Assembly: GCA_000024525.1 (NCBI GenBank)
Contig: CP001769.1
Coordinates: 310,001-374,000 of the forward strand
DNA length: 64,000 nucleotides
DNA from: Spirosoma linguale DSM 74
Lineage (GTDB): Bacteria > Bacteroidota > Bacteroidia > Cytophagales > Spirosomataceae
Direction of reading: 5' to 3'
In this document: piece by piece, positions 1 through 7,867 of the stretch
Numbering within the stretch: the stretch's first letter is position 1
Layout: every line of letters begins with the position of its first letter
Translations under genes and position numbers: made by a program
The notes under the pieces: model-generated
Databases searched by the model: none
Seen by the model: the letters and a program-made list of their open reading frames with translations, nothing else
Told to the model about the DNA's origin: nothing

Positions 1-736
1 GGTTGGGCCGGTCGGCAATGTACTGCAACATCTGCAACAGTCGCGTTGGGTAATCCGAAACCGGCCGAACGCCCGTCTGGGCCAGCACATCGGGGAAGGT
101 TTGCTTATTGAGTTCGCGATTTTCGAGCATGTACGATACCCCCGATGGGCAACGAAGGTTATCTTCAAGCACCATCATGGTACCGTCTTCGCCCCGGATC
201 AGGTCGGTGCCGGTAATGTGGCACCAGATGCCTTTGGGCGGTTTTACACCTAAGCAGCCCGGCAAAAACGACTTGCTGGATTCGATAAGGTCGCGGGGAA
301 CAACGCCGTCGTTCAGAATATTCTGATCGTTGTAGACGTCGTCCAGAAACATATTAATGGCTTTAATACGCTGGATGAGGCCCGCTTCGAGCCGGTCCCA
401 CTCGGCCGATTCGATAATACGGGGGATAATGTCGATGGGCATAATCCGCTCGGTGCCTTCACCTTCCGAGTAAACGTTGAAGGTGATGCCCATGCTCATG
501 AGTGCCCGTTCGGCTGCATGCTGTCGCCCAATAAGATCCTCGCGGGTAAGCTGCTCAACGCGCTGCTGGAAAGGAGCGTAGCCTGCTCTCACCTGCATCT
601 CACTGGCGAACATCTCATCAAAAAAGTTTTCAGTCTGGTAATCGCTGAACGAAAAATTAGCATTGGCCTGACCCTGCGACTGAGTCATACCATTGAGTGT
701 TTGCGATTGTGATTGACGGGCGTTTTGTTTTTTCAT
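1..736 (-). CDS. Circularly permuted ATP-grasp protein, N-terminal part (cut by window edge)
   Basis: An open frame runs leftward from an ATG at 736 and leaves the window after 245 codons without a stop. The translation contains the segments RIMPIDIIPRIIESAEW, YNDQNILNDGVVP, KPPKGIWCHITGTDL and MMVLEDNLRCPSGVSYMLEN. These are typical of the N-terminal half of the circularly permuted ATP-grasp family (COG2308, DUF404/DUF407). Family members are predicted ATP-dependent ligases, often encoded with alpha-E and transglutaminase-like proteins in putative peptide-modification operons. Those partners would lie to the left, outside this window. The first 30 or so residues are Gln/Ser/Asn-rich and probably disordered. 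The substrate is unknown. The family call is firm; the missing C-terminus prevents checking the catalytic residues. Confidence 0.85.
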   Translation of the reverse strand, partial: MKKQNARQSQSQTLNGMTQSQGQANANFSFSDYQTENFFDEMFASEMQVRAGYAPFQQRVEQLTREDLIGRQHAAERALMSMGITFNVYSEGEGTERIMPIDIIPRIIESAEWDRLEAGLIQRIKAINMFLDDVYNDQNILNDGVVPRDLIESSKSFLPGCLGVKPPKGIWCHITGTDLIRGEDGTMMVLEDNLRCPSGVSYMLENRELNKQTFPDVLAQTGVRPVSDYPTRLLQMLQYIADRPN

Positions 737-1079
737 GGAACAATATATTGTAACGGTACTGAATTGCCAAACAGAATCGGCTTGGTTGACGGAATGTACA
801 AATAAAGGATTGTAAAAGTAAAGTTCTGAATTTCATTATTTGCCATAAGGCGTAAAATCATCGTAGCTGAAGCACCGAAAGTAGCCTATTCTCAGCGTTT
901 TAAAATCTATTTTCAGCCTATTCGCCTTTCGAGTGCTTATTCGCCGGTTTGATTAAAATTCAGTTGGGATTGCAACGGTAACCTTGTGAAGGCCGTACAG
1001 TGAGAAATGCCGAAAAACGAGCTCGGATATCGTTTAGTTTCCTGTTGTATCTTTTTAACAAAACCAACGTATAGCTTTT
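737..1079. other. Gene-free divergent promoter region
   Basis: These 343 bases separate the divergent ATP-grasp gene (leftward) and the PepSY-like lipoprotein gene (rightward). I see no reading frame of note, no hairpin terminator and no repeat shared with the rest of the window. The region is moderately AT-rich and must hold both promoters. No clean TTTG/TAnnTTTG pair is visible; a TATCTTTT upstream of the lipoprotein start is the nearest -7-like match. Confidence 0.5.
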
Positions 1080-1754
1080 ATGAAAAAACTGCTTGTGTTC
1101 AGTTTTCTGGCTGCTTTAGTAGTGTGCCTGAATGCGTGTAACAAAAATGCTGTCGACCCTACATCGACTGATGCGTCTGCCCGTAAGGCCGGTGTAACCA
1201 GCACATCGGCTACCGGGCCGCATAGTCTGACGGCCGTAGATATAGCGACGCTGCCAGCTGCCATTACGACGTACATTACAACTACCTATGCGGGTGCAAC
1301 CGTCAAAGAAGCGTTTAAAGATAACCAGGGCAACTACGTCGTTGCTATTACCGTGAGTAATTCGGTTAAACTGCTGCTATTCAACGCTACGGGTACGTTT
1401 GTAAAAGCGGTTGATGGTAAACGCGGCCACGCTCCGGGCGATTCGGCACATCACCCACCGGGCGATTCGCTTCGGCATATGCATGGAGATTCAACGCACC
1501 ATGCACCCGGCGACACGCTCCACCACCCTCGTCCGGGAAAAGGTACGAGTCTTACAACCGTAGCGGTGTCGAGCCTGCCAGCGGCCATCACATCGTATAT
1601 CAATACGAACTACGCCGGGGCTACAATCAATAAGGCCGCACAGGAATCAACAACCAGTAATTATATTGTATACATTACAACCGCTGATAACAAGCGAGTT
1701 GTTTTGGTGTTTGGTTCGGACGGTACGTTCAAGAGGGCGATAAAAGGAAAGTAA
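1080..1754 (+). CDS. Lipoprotein with two PepSY-like domains joined by a His-rich linker
   Basis: The 224-residue protein starts with a lysine-containing signal peptide ending in the lipobox LNAC (Cys near residue 20), so it should be lipid-anchored outside the cytoplasm. Two homologous domains follow. The first begins LTAVDIATLPAAITTYI at about residue 50, the second LTTVAVSSLPAAITSYI at about residue 157. Each has the LPAAI..YI...YAGATI.KA pattern of the short PepSY-like / DUF2874 periplasmic proteins of Bacteroidota. Between them lies a linker of about 35 residues with repeated HxPGDS units and about ten histidines, which looks able to bind metal. A strong terminator follows the stop. The duplication and linker are read from the sequence; the periplasmic role is inferred. 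Confidence 0.7.
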   Translation: MKKLLVFSFLAALVVCLNACNKNAVDPTSTDASARKAGVTSTSATGPHSLTAVDIATLPAAITTYITTTYAGATVKEAFKDNQGNYVVAITVSNSVKLLLFNATGTFVKAVDGKRGHAPGDSAHHPPGDSLRHMHGDSTHHAPGDTLHHPRPGKGTSLTTVAVSSLPAAITSYINTNYAGATINKAAQESTTSNYIVYITTADNKRVVLVFGSDGTFKRAIKGK

Positions 1755-1770
1755 TTGATTGCTGATAAGC

Positions 1771-1820
1771 GATTTAATAAAAAGAGGCCCGCATCAAACC
1801 GGGCCTCTTTTTATTAAATC
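1771..1820. terminator. Perfect 20-bp hairpin terminator, A/T-flanked on both sides
   Basis: Arms at 1771-1790 and 1801-1820 are perfectly complementary, with a 10-base loop. The GC core (gaggccc/gggcctc) is flanked by A-rich and T-rich runs, so the structure could end transcription in both directions. It follows the lipoprotein gene by 16 bases. Confidence 0.9.
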
Positions 1821-1877
1821 TTACTGATAGATACGCGCCTGAACGCGCCTGTACGTACTATTGTGTTTTATTAACTA

Positions 1878-1959
1878 TTAGGGCTTTGGCTTAGACCCGT
1901 GCCACGGTTCTCTCGTGAGTTACAGGGAACCGTGGCACGGGTCTAAGCCAAAGCCCTAA
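1878..1959. repeat. Inverted repeat, 33-bp perfect arms
   Basis: Arms at 1878-1910 and 1927-1959 are exact reverse complements with a 16-base loop. The structure sits 17 bases before the start of the next gene, downstream of the terminator at 1771-1820. It is therefore a second palindrome within one intergenic gap, lying in the 5' leader side of the beta-barrel gene. A run of the core (gtggcacgg) recurs near 23085 without a partner arm. Confidence 0.85.
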
Positions 1960-1976
1960 ACTATTTAATCAATGTT

Positions 1977-2588
1977 ATGAAAACACTGGTATATACCTGC
2001 CTGATTCTGTTGACGTGCCTAACACGGATAATGGCTCAAACCGAGAAAGGACGCTGGACCGCTGGCGCCACCGTTGGGAATTTTACGTATAGCAAGAAAG
2101 ATGCGTATCGTTCGTTTTCGGCTAGTTTAACCCCATTAGCGGGCTATTTCGTAGCAAATAATCTGGAGGTTGGTACAGGTGTGCCCCTTAGCGTAAACAC
2201 GAGTAAATACGTTAATCCGAACGGGGATGCAAAGAATAGCGGTACCTCTATTGGGCTGTCTCCTTACGTGCGCTATTATTTCGGACCTGCTAAACTAAAG
2301 CCTTTTGTTGGTCTGGCGTATGGCTACTCCTGGACGAGTATACGCAATCGTGATTCAGGCCAGGATACTAAGGGTAAGGGCTTTACGTCTACACTAACGC
2401 CAACCGTTGGCGTCGCTTACTTTATCAATCGCTCTGTTGCCTTAAATGCCAGTCTGAATTATATCTCGCAGAGATACAGGACAGCCTATGTCAGTTATAA
2501 CAGCGGTGGTACTCCGATAGAGGTTCCCGTGTCAACGAGCAACTACATGAGTTTGGGTATTGGCTTTCAGATATTTCTGGGTCAATAA
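1977..2588 (+). CDS. Outer-membrane beta-barrel protein
   Basis: The protein has 203 residues with a signal peptide of about 20 residues ending MAQ. The mature part alternates polar and aromatic/hydrophobic residues in strands separated by short turns: WTAGATVGNFTY, PYVRYYFGPAKLKPFVGLAYGYSW, PTVGVAYFINRSVALNASLNY and YMSLGIGFQIFLG. This fits an eight-stranded porin-like barrel of the outer membrane beta-barrel domain family, and the C-terminus ends in the usual aromatic-rich last strand. No ligand or partner can be named. Its stop codon forms part of the stem of the bidirectional hairpin at 2586-2647. Confidence 0.75.
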   Translation: MKTLVYTCLILLTCLTRIMAQTEKGRWTAGATVGNFTYSKKDAYRSFSASLTPLAGYFVANNLEVGTGVPLSVNTSKYVNPNGDAKNSGTSIGLSPYVRYYFGPAKLKPFVGLAYGYSWTSIRNRDSGQDTKGKGFTSTLTPTVGVAYFINRSVALNASLNYISQRYRTAYVSYNSGGTPIEVPVSTSNYMSLGIGFQIFLGQ

Positions 2589-2647
2589 ACGAGCGACCTG
2601 AGTGGTGGCGGATTCTCAAACCCGCCACCACTCAGGTCGCTCGTTTA
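2586..2647. terminator. Bidirectional hairpin containing both convergent stop codons
   Basis: Arms at 2586-2611 and 2622-2647 are 26-bp perfect complements with a 10-base loop. The left arm begins with the TAA stop of the beta-barrel gene. The right arm ends with the TTA that is the stop of the convergent aldo/keto reductase gene. The GC-rich stem ends in a short T run on each strand, as expected of a shared terminator. Confidence 0.9.
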
Positions 2648-3631
2648 CCATAAATAATGAACCGGATTCTTGATATGATCGTCGTAGATCTTTTTTACGG
2701 CGGCTAGTTGTTCCGCCGAAGGGGCGGGGCGGTCGATGGCTTGCAGATTGGAGGTCAGGTGCTCCGGCTTTGAGGCACCGGGAATGATGCAGCTTACCGC
2801 ATCGAAGGTCAATATCCAGCGGAGGGCATCGGGTGCCAGATTAGTGTCGCTCGGGAAGACGGCCCGTAATTCATTGACAGCCGCCAGTCCTGTTTCGTAA
2901 TCCACCCCAGAGAATGTTTCACCCTTATCGAAAGCGGCCCCCTGTCGGTTGAAGTTCCGGTGGTCATCGGCCGAAAAGGTTGTGTCGGCGCTGAACTTGC
3001 CCGTCAGTAAACCGCTGGCCAGCGGCACCCGCACAATAACTCCCACATCGCGCCGGTGCGCTTCGGTAAAGAAAAGCTCCGCCGGTCGTTGCCGAAACAT
3101 ATTGAAGATGATTTGCACGGTGGTCACGTTGGGAAATTCAATGGCTTTCAGCCCTTCTTCAACTTTCTCAACACTAACGCCCAGGTGTTGAATTTTTCCT
3201 TCGTCCTTCAAGCGGTCGAACAGCTCGAAAATTTCGGGACGGTAGAAGACTTCGGTTGGCGGGCAGTGCAACTGAATCAGATCGAGGGTTTCCAGTCCCA
3301 TGTTTTGCAGGCTGTCTTCCACGAACTTGCGTAATACATCGGGTTGGTAGGCCTCACTTGTGTGCGGCTGCAAGCGACGACCGCATTTGGTGGCTACATA
3401 AATCTGTTCGGACCGGGAGCGAACCAGCCGCCCAACGGCTTTTTCGCTTTCGCCATCGCCGTATACATCGGCAGTGTCGATGAAATTGATACCGGCGTCG
3501 ATGGCTTCATTGAGTATTCGGTCGGCGTTTTCATGGCTGAACGGGTCGCCCCATTTGCCGCCAACCTGCCAGGTTCCTAAGCTGATTTCGGAAATGTTAA
3601 AACCCGTTTTTCCAAGTTTTCGATAATTCAT
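2645..3631 (-). CDS. Aldo/keto reductase
   Basis: The 328-residue NAD(P)H-dependent oxidoreductase is of the AKR (beta/alpha)8 type and should reduce aldehydes or ketones in the cytoplasm. The N-terminal LGKTGFNISEISLGTW, the catalytic Asp/Tyr segment FIDTADVYGDGESE, the catalytic Lys in YVATKCGRR and the catalytic His in LDLIQLHCPP are all present. So is the C-terminal cofactor motif IIPGASKPEHL. Length is normal for the family. The ATG at 3631 gives the canonical N-terminus. It converges with the beta-barrel gene and shares its terminator. The physiological substrate cannot be read from the sequence. Confidence 0.92.
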   Translation of the reverse strand: MNYRKLGKTGFNISEISLGTWQVGGKWGDPFSHENADRILNEAIDAGINFIDTADVYGDGESEKAVGRLVRSRSEQIYVATKCGRRLQPHTSEAYQPDVLRKFVEDSLQNMGLETLDLIQLHCPPTEVFYRPEIFELFDRLKDEGKIQHLGVSVEKVEEGLKAIEFPNVTTVQIIFNMFRQRPAELFFTEAHRRDVGVIVRVPLASGLLTGKFSADTTFSADDHRNFNRQGAAFDKGETFSGVDYETGLAAVNELRAVFPSDTNLAPDALRWILTFDAVSCIIPGASKPEHLTSNLQAIDRPAPSAEQLAAVKKIYDDHIKNPVHYLW

Positions 3632-3725
3632 AACTAAAAGAGATTTTGTCAGTCAAGGGTTAAGAAATAAAGCAGAATCAGTTTTGATATATTGAGCCTG
3701 TTCAGGCTTTCGTTCTAATAAGCAG

Positions 3726-3803
3726 CACGTTTTAGCCTGGACGTCCACGTCCGGGTAGGAAAATTAATACACACCCGGACGTGGACGTCCAGGCTACAAC
3801 GTG
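3726..3803. repeat. Inverted repeat, 31-bp arms (one mismatch)
   Basis: Arms at 3726-3756 and 3773-3803 pair over 31 bases with one mismatch around a 16-base loop; the inner 24 pairs are perfect. The arm contains a smaller internal palindrome (gacgtccacgtc). It lies downstream of the leftward Ldh_2-type dehydrogenase gene and upstream of the aldo/keto reductase gene, so a terminator role for the former is likely. Confidence 0.85.
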
Positions 3804-3818
3804 ACACAGTGTGCGCTT

Positions 3819-4886
3819 TTACAATTTCACGCCGAATCGTTCGCCTAATTCTTCGAGGCTTTTTATGACTGGTTCTACTACAGGAATACCGTTGGCGAGC
3901 CGTTCGGCTTCCATTGTGCGTTCGGGATCGCCGGGAATCAATACCTGTTTTCCTTCAACGGCTTTGGCTTGGCGGAACCGCTGAATCCAGGTGTCCATGT
4001 GCGTTTTAAACTCGTCGGCGGGCCGGAACGCGTCAATGCGCATGGCCCCGAAAAAATGCCCGGTTCCGACGCCCACTCCTTCATTGGCCTGCATGAATCC
4101 GGCGGTAGCGAACGGTGGAACCCAAGGGCCATAGTTGGCGCCCGACAGCACGCCCGAAAAAATATCGACAATAGCACCCAGTCCATAACCTTTATGAGAG
4201 CCGTGTTCGCGGTCGGTGCCGAGTGGCAGGAGCGCCCCCCCATTTCGAACGGCGTTGGCATCGGTGGTGGGTTGGCCTTCGGCGTTTTGCGCCCATCCTT
4301 CCGGAATATCCTGCCCTTTGCGTTGCAGGATTTCGAGCTTGCCATAGGCCACGGCCGTAGAGGCAAAGTCGGCCAGGAACGTGGGCTCGGTAGCGGCCGG
4401 GATGGCTACGGCAATGGGGTTGGTTCCCAGGAGTTTATCCAGCGAAAATGTGGGCGCTACAAGCGGGGCCGCGTGGGTCATGGCCTGACCAATCATATCC
4501 TGTTCCGCTGCCAGCAGGGCATGATACCCGGCAATGCCGAAGTGGTTGGAGTTGCGTACCGCTACCCAGCCGGTGCCGGCAATCCTGGCTTTCTCAATGG
4601 CTACCTGCATGGCCCAGGGACCAACGATTAGCCCCAGGCCACGGTCGCCATCAACGACTGCCGTTGATGGGGTCTCATGAACGACGCGCATATGCGGAGT
4701 TGGGTTGATACGGCCCAGGTCGTACAGGCGGACGTAACCCGGCAGGCGAGCGACCCCGTGGGAATCGACGCCCCGCAGGTCGGCACTAACGAGAACATCA
4801 GCGGCCAGACGGGCGTCGGTTTCTGAGCAGCCAATGGCGATGAATATTTGTTCGGTAAACGTTCGGAGTTGGTTCGCGGTAATCAT
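3819..4886 (-). CDS. Malate/L-lactate dehydrogenase family (Ldh_2) oxidoreductase
   Basis: The 355-residue protein belongs to the Ldh_2 family, NAD(P)-dependent 2-hydroxyacid dehydrogenases unrelated to classical LDH. Diagnostic segments are DLRGVDSHGVARLPGYV at about 55-70, the catalytic His in RNSNHFGIAGYHA at about 115-128, LGTNPIAVAIPA and the GSHKGYGLGAIVDIFSGVLSG block at about 230-250. Members include malate, lactate, ureidoglycolate and 2,3-diketogulonate reductases. The sequence does not decide among them. The ATG at 4886 gives the usual MITANQLRTFTEQIF N-terminus. It is divergent from the membrane-protein gene at 4992. Confidence 0.88.
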   Translation of the reverse strand: MITANQLRTFTEQIFIAIGCSETDARLAADVLVSADLRGVDSHGVARLPGYVRLYDLGRINPTPHMRVVHETPSTAVVDGDRGLGLIVGPWAMQVAIEKARIAGTGWVAVRNSNHFGIAGYHALLAAEQDMIGQAMTHAAPLVAPTFSLDKLLGTNPIAVAIPAATEPTFLADFASTAVAYGKLEILQRKGQDIPEGWAQNAEGQPTTDANAVRNGGALLPLGTDREHGSHKGYGLGAIVDIFSGVLSGANYGPWVPPFATAGFMQANEGVGVGTGHFFGAMRIDAFRPADEFKTHMDTWIQRFRQAKAVEGKQVLIPGDPERTMEAERLANGIPVVEPVIKSLEELGERFGVKL

Positions 4887-4991
4887 GCCCGCAAATTAGC
4901 CAACACTTCGCGAACGGGTTAATTTTTTCTAAAAATCGAGTCCACTATCCGATTTTTCCTGTTATTGACAACAAGTTCAATTATTCGCTTT

Positions 4992-5573
4992 ATGAGAGTC
5001 AAATTTCGGTGGTTACTAAGTCTGGTTTTTGTTTTTATGGGGCAGTTTGTCGTCGCCCAGCCGCAGGATACGCTCACGACGGAGCAGTTGCTGCAACGAA
5101 AAGGTACTGCCTTTGCTGCCCTGATTCGCCCGTCGCGGTACCTGGCTCTCGACGTGAATCATGTGATCGGTGGCTTTCGGCGCTACCGCTTTTTTGTTGG
5201 GGATGAACTACATTTCAAATCCGGGGGCGAAAAGTACCGGGAACAATTGTACGATGTAACAGACAGTACATTCAGTGTACTGATGGCCAATCAGGTCATG
5301 AACCGGGACGAACCGGTAACCTTCCGTTTCGAGGATGTGCAGATGGTTTATCTGAACCGACGTATTCCGTTTATCACGGCCGCGGGCACACTATTCCCCA
5401 TTGCCGGTGGCGTGTATCTGCTGGCCGACATTGTCAACAATCGGGGTTTTTACAGCAATACATTACCTGTTGTGGGAACATTGGTGCTGAGCGGAGTTAT
5501 ATTTCATATCATCAGTAATCCGCACATCCGTCTTAATAAAAACCACAAGCTTAAAGTACTTCGAACGTATTGA
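4992..5573 (+). CDS. Hypothetical exported/membrane protein
   Basis: I do not recognise this family. An upstream in-frame TTG at 4965 exists, but the ATG at 4992 gives a proper signal sequence (MRVKFRWLLSLVFVFMGQ..VAQ), so I chose it, yielding 193 residues. The mature part has a polar domain of about 100 residues (YLALDVNHVIGGFRRYRFFVGDELHFK, YDVTDSTFSVLM) and two hydrophobic segments near the C-terminus (ITAAGTLFPIAGGVYLLADIV and TLPVVGTLVLSGVIFHII). It ends in a basic tail. This suggests an exported protein with a C-terminal membrane hairpin. Neighbours give no functional clue. Confidence 0.6.
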   Translation: MRVKFRWLLSLVFVFMGQFVVAQPQDTLTTEQLLQRKGTAFAALIRPSRYLALDVNHVIGGFRRYRFFVGDELHFKSGGEKYREQLYDVTDSTFSVLMANQVMNRDEPVTFRFEDVQMVYLNRRIPFITAAGTLFPIAGGVYLLADIVNNRGFYSNTLPVVGTLVLSGVIFHIISNPHIRLNKNHKLKVLRTY

Positions 5574-5687
5574 CGAACGCAACGTACCGGTATAATCAAT
5601 GCTTTTTGGCCTGGAATAAGGGGCAAACTTGTCGGTTGATAGCGACCGTTTTACGTAAAATAGTTTAATCAAAGCGGCCAGTTCTGT

Positions 5688-5742
5688 GTCCTTTTGTGTC
5701 AAAAGGACAGTGTTTGGTTTTCTAAAAACCGCTTTACATTTG
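5688..5742 (+). promoter_or_regulatory. Operator-like hairpin and Bacteroidota promoter for the GH13-like gene
   Basis: A perfect 9-bp inverted repeat (5688-5696 and 5700-5708, 3-base loop) lies just before a TTTG at 5713-5716. After 18 bases comes TACATTTG at 5735-5742, an exact match to the Bacteroidota -7 consensus TAnnTTTG. The ATG follows only 4 bases after the -7 element, so transcription probably starts at or next to the start codon, giving a leaderless message. Confidence 0.55.
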
Positions 5743-5746
5743 CCTT

Positions 5747-7732
5747 ATGCCAACCTCCATCGATACGATACAAGCAGACTGGTCTCAGCACTACGCTGCC
5801 CATACAGAAGCCTATCAATCGGGGCGTTCGTCGTTCATCATGAATTTGCTGCCCCAAACGGCGGTGCAGTTTTCCGTGTACCAAACGCTGGAAATTCTGC
5901 ACAAGCGGCTGGGAAACGAAACGTTGCGACGTGCGCTCGATCCGGCAGAAACGATTGATAGCCCGGCCCGCATTTACACCGATGGTACCTGGCTGAGACG
6001 CAGCAATATGGTCGGGGTAAACGTTCGGACTCTGGGCTCGTTCTGGAAAATCATCAGTTATGTGATGACCATACCCGCCAGTCACGACAGTATTCATTTG
6101 CTGCCAATCTGGGAGCCGGGCGTGGTCGGAAGTTTGTACGGGATGGTGAGCTGGCAGATAAACCCGGAGTTTTTTGATGTCGAACTGGCCCGGTTTGTAC
6201 CCGCACTCGACACCGTCGAGAAACAACTGAAAGTGGTAACCAACCTGCTCCATGCCTTAGGGCGTACCGTTGGCATGGACGTTATTCCGCACACCGATCG
6301 CTTCTCCGAAATGGTACTTACCATGCCCGCCTTGTTCGAGTGGGTGCAGCGCGATGAAAAAGGAGGTAAGCCCGATACGCTGCTCGATCATTCCAGTCTG
6401 GTATACCGGTACGCCGAGGAAGCGATCTGGCAATTTCTGAAGTGTATGGGGGCGGCCGATGGAACACCGCTGACCTTTACCAAGGACGTCTTTTTTTCGA
6501 CAGACCAGCAAGGAAACGCCACTACCCTGAGCGACACGCAGCGGCAACGTATCCTGTTCGGACTTCCCAATGATTATAATGGACGTCTGAACCGGCGGCT
6601 GGCCCTGATCCGTCATCTGGTTGCCCTGGGGCTGGAGACACTACCCATGACTATGGCACCGCCTTATCGTGGCCTTCATATTGACCCCAAAGATTTTGTG
6701 GTGGATGATTTTGGTCAGATCTGGTACCAGTATGCGTTCGACCAGCCACAGCAAATGTCGCGGGTTTTTGGCCCCCTAGCGCGGTATCGGTTCTACGAAT
6801 CGAAGGATAATAACCGTAATTGGGAACTTGACTTCAACCGGCCCAACGTACCCGCCTGGAATTACATCTGCCGCAACGTTCGGGATTGTCAGCAGAAATA
6901 TAATTTCGACTTCATGCGGGGCGATATGGCCCATGTACAGCTTCGGCCAGAGGGTGTGCCTGCCACGCCCGATGCGTTTTATGATCCGTTGCGGGCTATA
7001 AAAAAGTACGTACAGCAAAGTGTACCGTATTATGCATTTTTTGCCGAGACCTTTCTGGCTCCGCCCGATACCATGGGCTATGGCAACGAACTCGATCATC
7101 TCGAAGCCATCGAAGCCGACTCAACCCTTGGCGATCTGCAATCAATGGTTGTTGGCTCACCGACTTTCAAAAAACACTTTGCCGACTATGCCGATTATCT
7201 GAAAACGCGCCGGTTCGCCCCGAACTTTACGGTCATGACTGCCGATAAAGACGACCCGCGTTTTGATGAGTTTTACCGCAGCGGAAATCTGTTTCGGTAT
7301 TTCACGTCACTCTTTCTGACCGATATGCCGAGCTATGTAGGACTGGGCTTTGAGGTGCGAAACCGGCACGAGGAGCGGGGTGAAAATGAAGAATACTCGA
7401 AACTCTACGTATTTCAGATCGAAGACGACCGCCAGCCGGATAAAGTGACGCACGGGCCGTTTGTCTGGGGGCAAAACGCCGAACAGTTTACCGCTATTGG
7501 CCGGATACGTGCCTTTGCCGAAGGTATCTGGCCTGACATAGCGGGAAAAGAGACGCGTTGGCTGGTAGGTCCCAATGATGGGAAAAACTACATCGTCTGG
7601 ACACATGCCGAGCCAACTGGCTACACATTTGTCGCAAGTATGACAGGCGATTTGCCAAAAGCGGGCTCAGGCCTCGTTGCCGGAAACGTCATTTTTGAGG
7701 AACAGGGCTGCCAGGTTTACAGACTCTCCTAG
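5747..7732 (+). CDS. GH13-like alpha-amylase-superfamily TIM-barrel protein
   Basis: The 661-residue protein has no signal peptide. Several segments match, in order, the conserved regions of GH13-type glycoside hydrolases: GMDVIPHTDR at about 176-185 (region I), FDFMRGDMAH with Arg391 and Asp393 (region II, R-x-D nucleophile pattern), FFAETF with Glu434 (region III acid/base) and GNELDHLEAIEADS (near region IV). A C-terminal beta-rich part ends the protein. I infer a cytoplasmic glucan- or sugar-phosphate-active enzyme of the GH13 superfamily, but the motifs are divergent and the substrate is unknown. A near-leaderless promoter precedes it. Structure prediction would settle the fold. Confidence 0.5.
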   Translation: MPTSIDTIQADWSQHYAAHTEAYQSGRSSFIMNLLPQTAVQFSVYQTLEILHKRLGNETLRRALDPAETIDSPARIYTDGTWLRRSNMVGVNVRTLGSFWKIISYVMTIPASHDSIHLLPIWEPGVVGSLYGMVSWQINPEFFDVELARFVPALDTVEKQLKVVTNLLHALGRTVGMDVIPHTDRFSEMVLTMPALFEWVQRDEKGGKPDTLLDHSSLVYRYAEEAIWQFLKCMGAADGTPLTFTKDVFFSTDQQGNATTLSDTQRQRILFGLPNDYNGRLNRRLALIRHLVALGLETLPMTMAPPYRGLHIDPKDFVVDDFGQIWYQYAFDQPQQMSRVFGPLARYRFYESKDNNRNWELDFNRPNVPAWNYICRNVRDCQQKYNFDFMRGDMAHVQLRPEGVPATPDAFYDPLRAIKKYVQQSVPYYAFFAETFLAPPDTMGYGNELDHLEAIEADSTLGDLQSMVVGSPTFKKHFADYADYLKTRRFAPNFTVMTADKDDPRFDEFYRSGNLFRYFTSLFLTDMPSYVGLGFEVRNRHEERGENEEYSKLYVFQIEDDRQPDKVTHGPFVWGQNAEQFTAIGRIRAFAEGIWPDIAGKETRWLVGPNDGKNYIVWTHAEPTGYTFVASMTGDLPKAGSGLVAGNVIFEEQGCQVYRLS

Positions 7733-7765
7733 ATTGTTGCTGCGACAACGGCATAGCTAACTACT

Positions 7766-7822
7766 TGAATCGTACCTTTACCGTATGAATCGCAATGTAC
7801 TCGACGGCCTTAATTTTGCATC
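7766..7822 (+). repeat. 57-bp direct repeat, left copy (start of the radical SAM gene)
   Basis: Bases 7766-7822 are identical, base for base, to 8631-8687. The repeat holds a TACCTTTA -7-like element, an ATG and the first 38 bases of the radical SAM coding sequence. Identity ends abruptly at both sides. The two copies bracket the xisH-xisI pair with a spacing of 865 bp from start to start. Confidence 0.97.
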
Positions 7823-7865
7823 TCGTTGCTATTCTGAACGAGTATTTTTTCTTGTCGACTGTTAA
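7785..7865 (+). CDS. 26-codon leader ORF made from the duplicated radical SAM start
   Basis: The ATG in the left repeat copy opens a frame whose first 12 codons equal those of the radical SAM gene (MNRNVLDGLNFA). It then enters unique sequence and stops at TAA 7863-7865. That stop is two bases before the ATG of xisH at 7868. This arrangement would let ribosomes started by the radical SAM signals re-initiate on xisH. Whether the peptide is made is unknown; it may simply be a truncated gene start acting as a coupling leader. Confidence 0.5.
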   Translation: MNRNVLDGLNFASRCYSERVFFLVDC

Positions 7866-7867
7866 AA

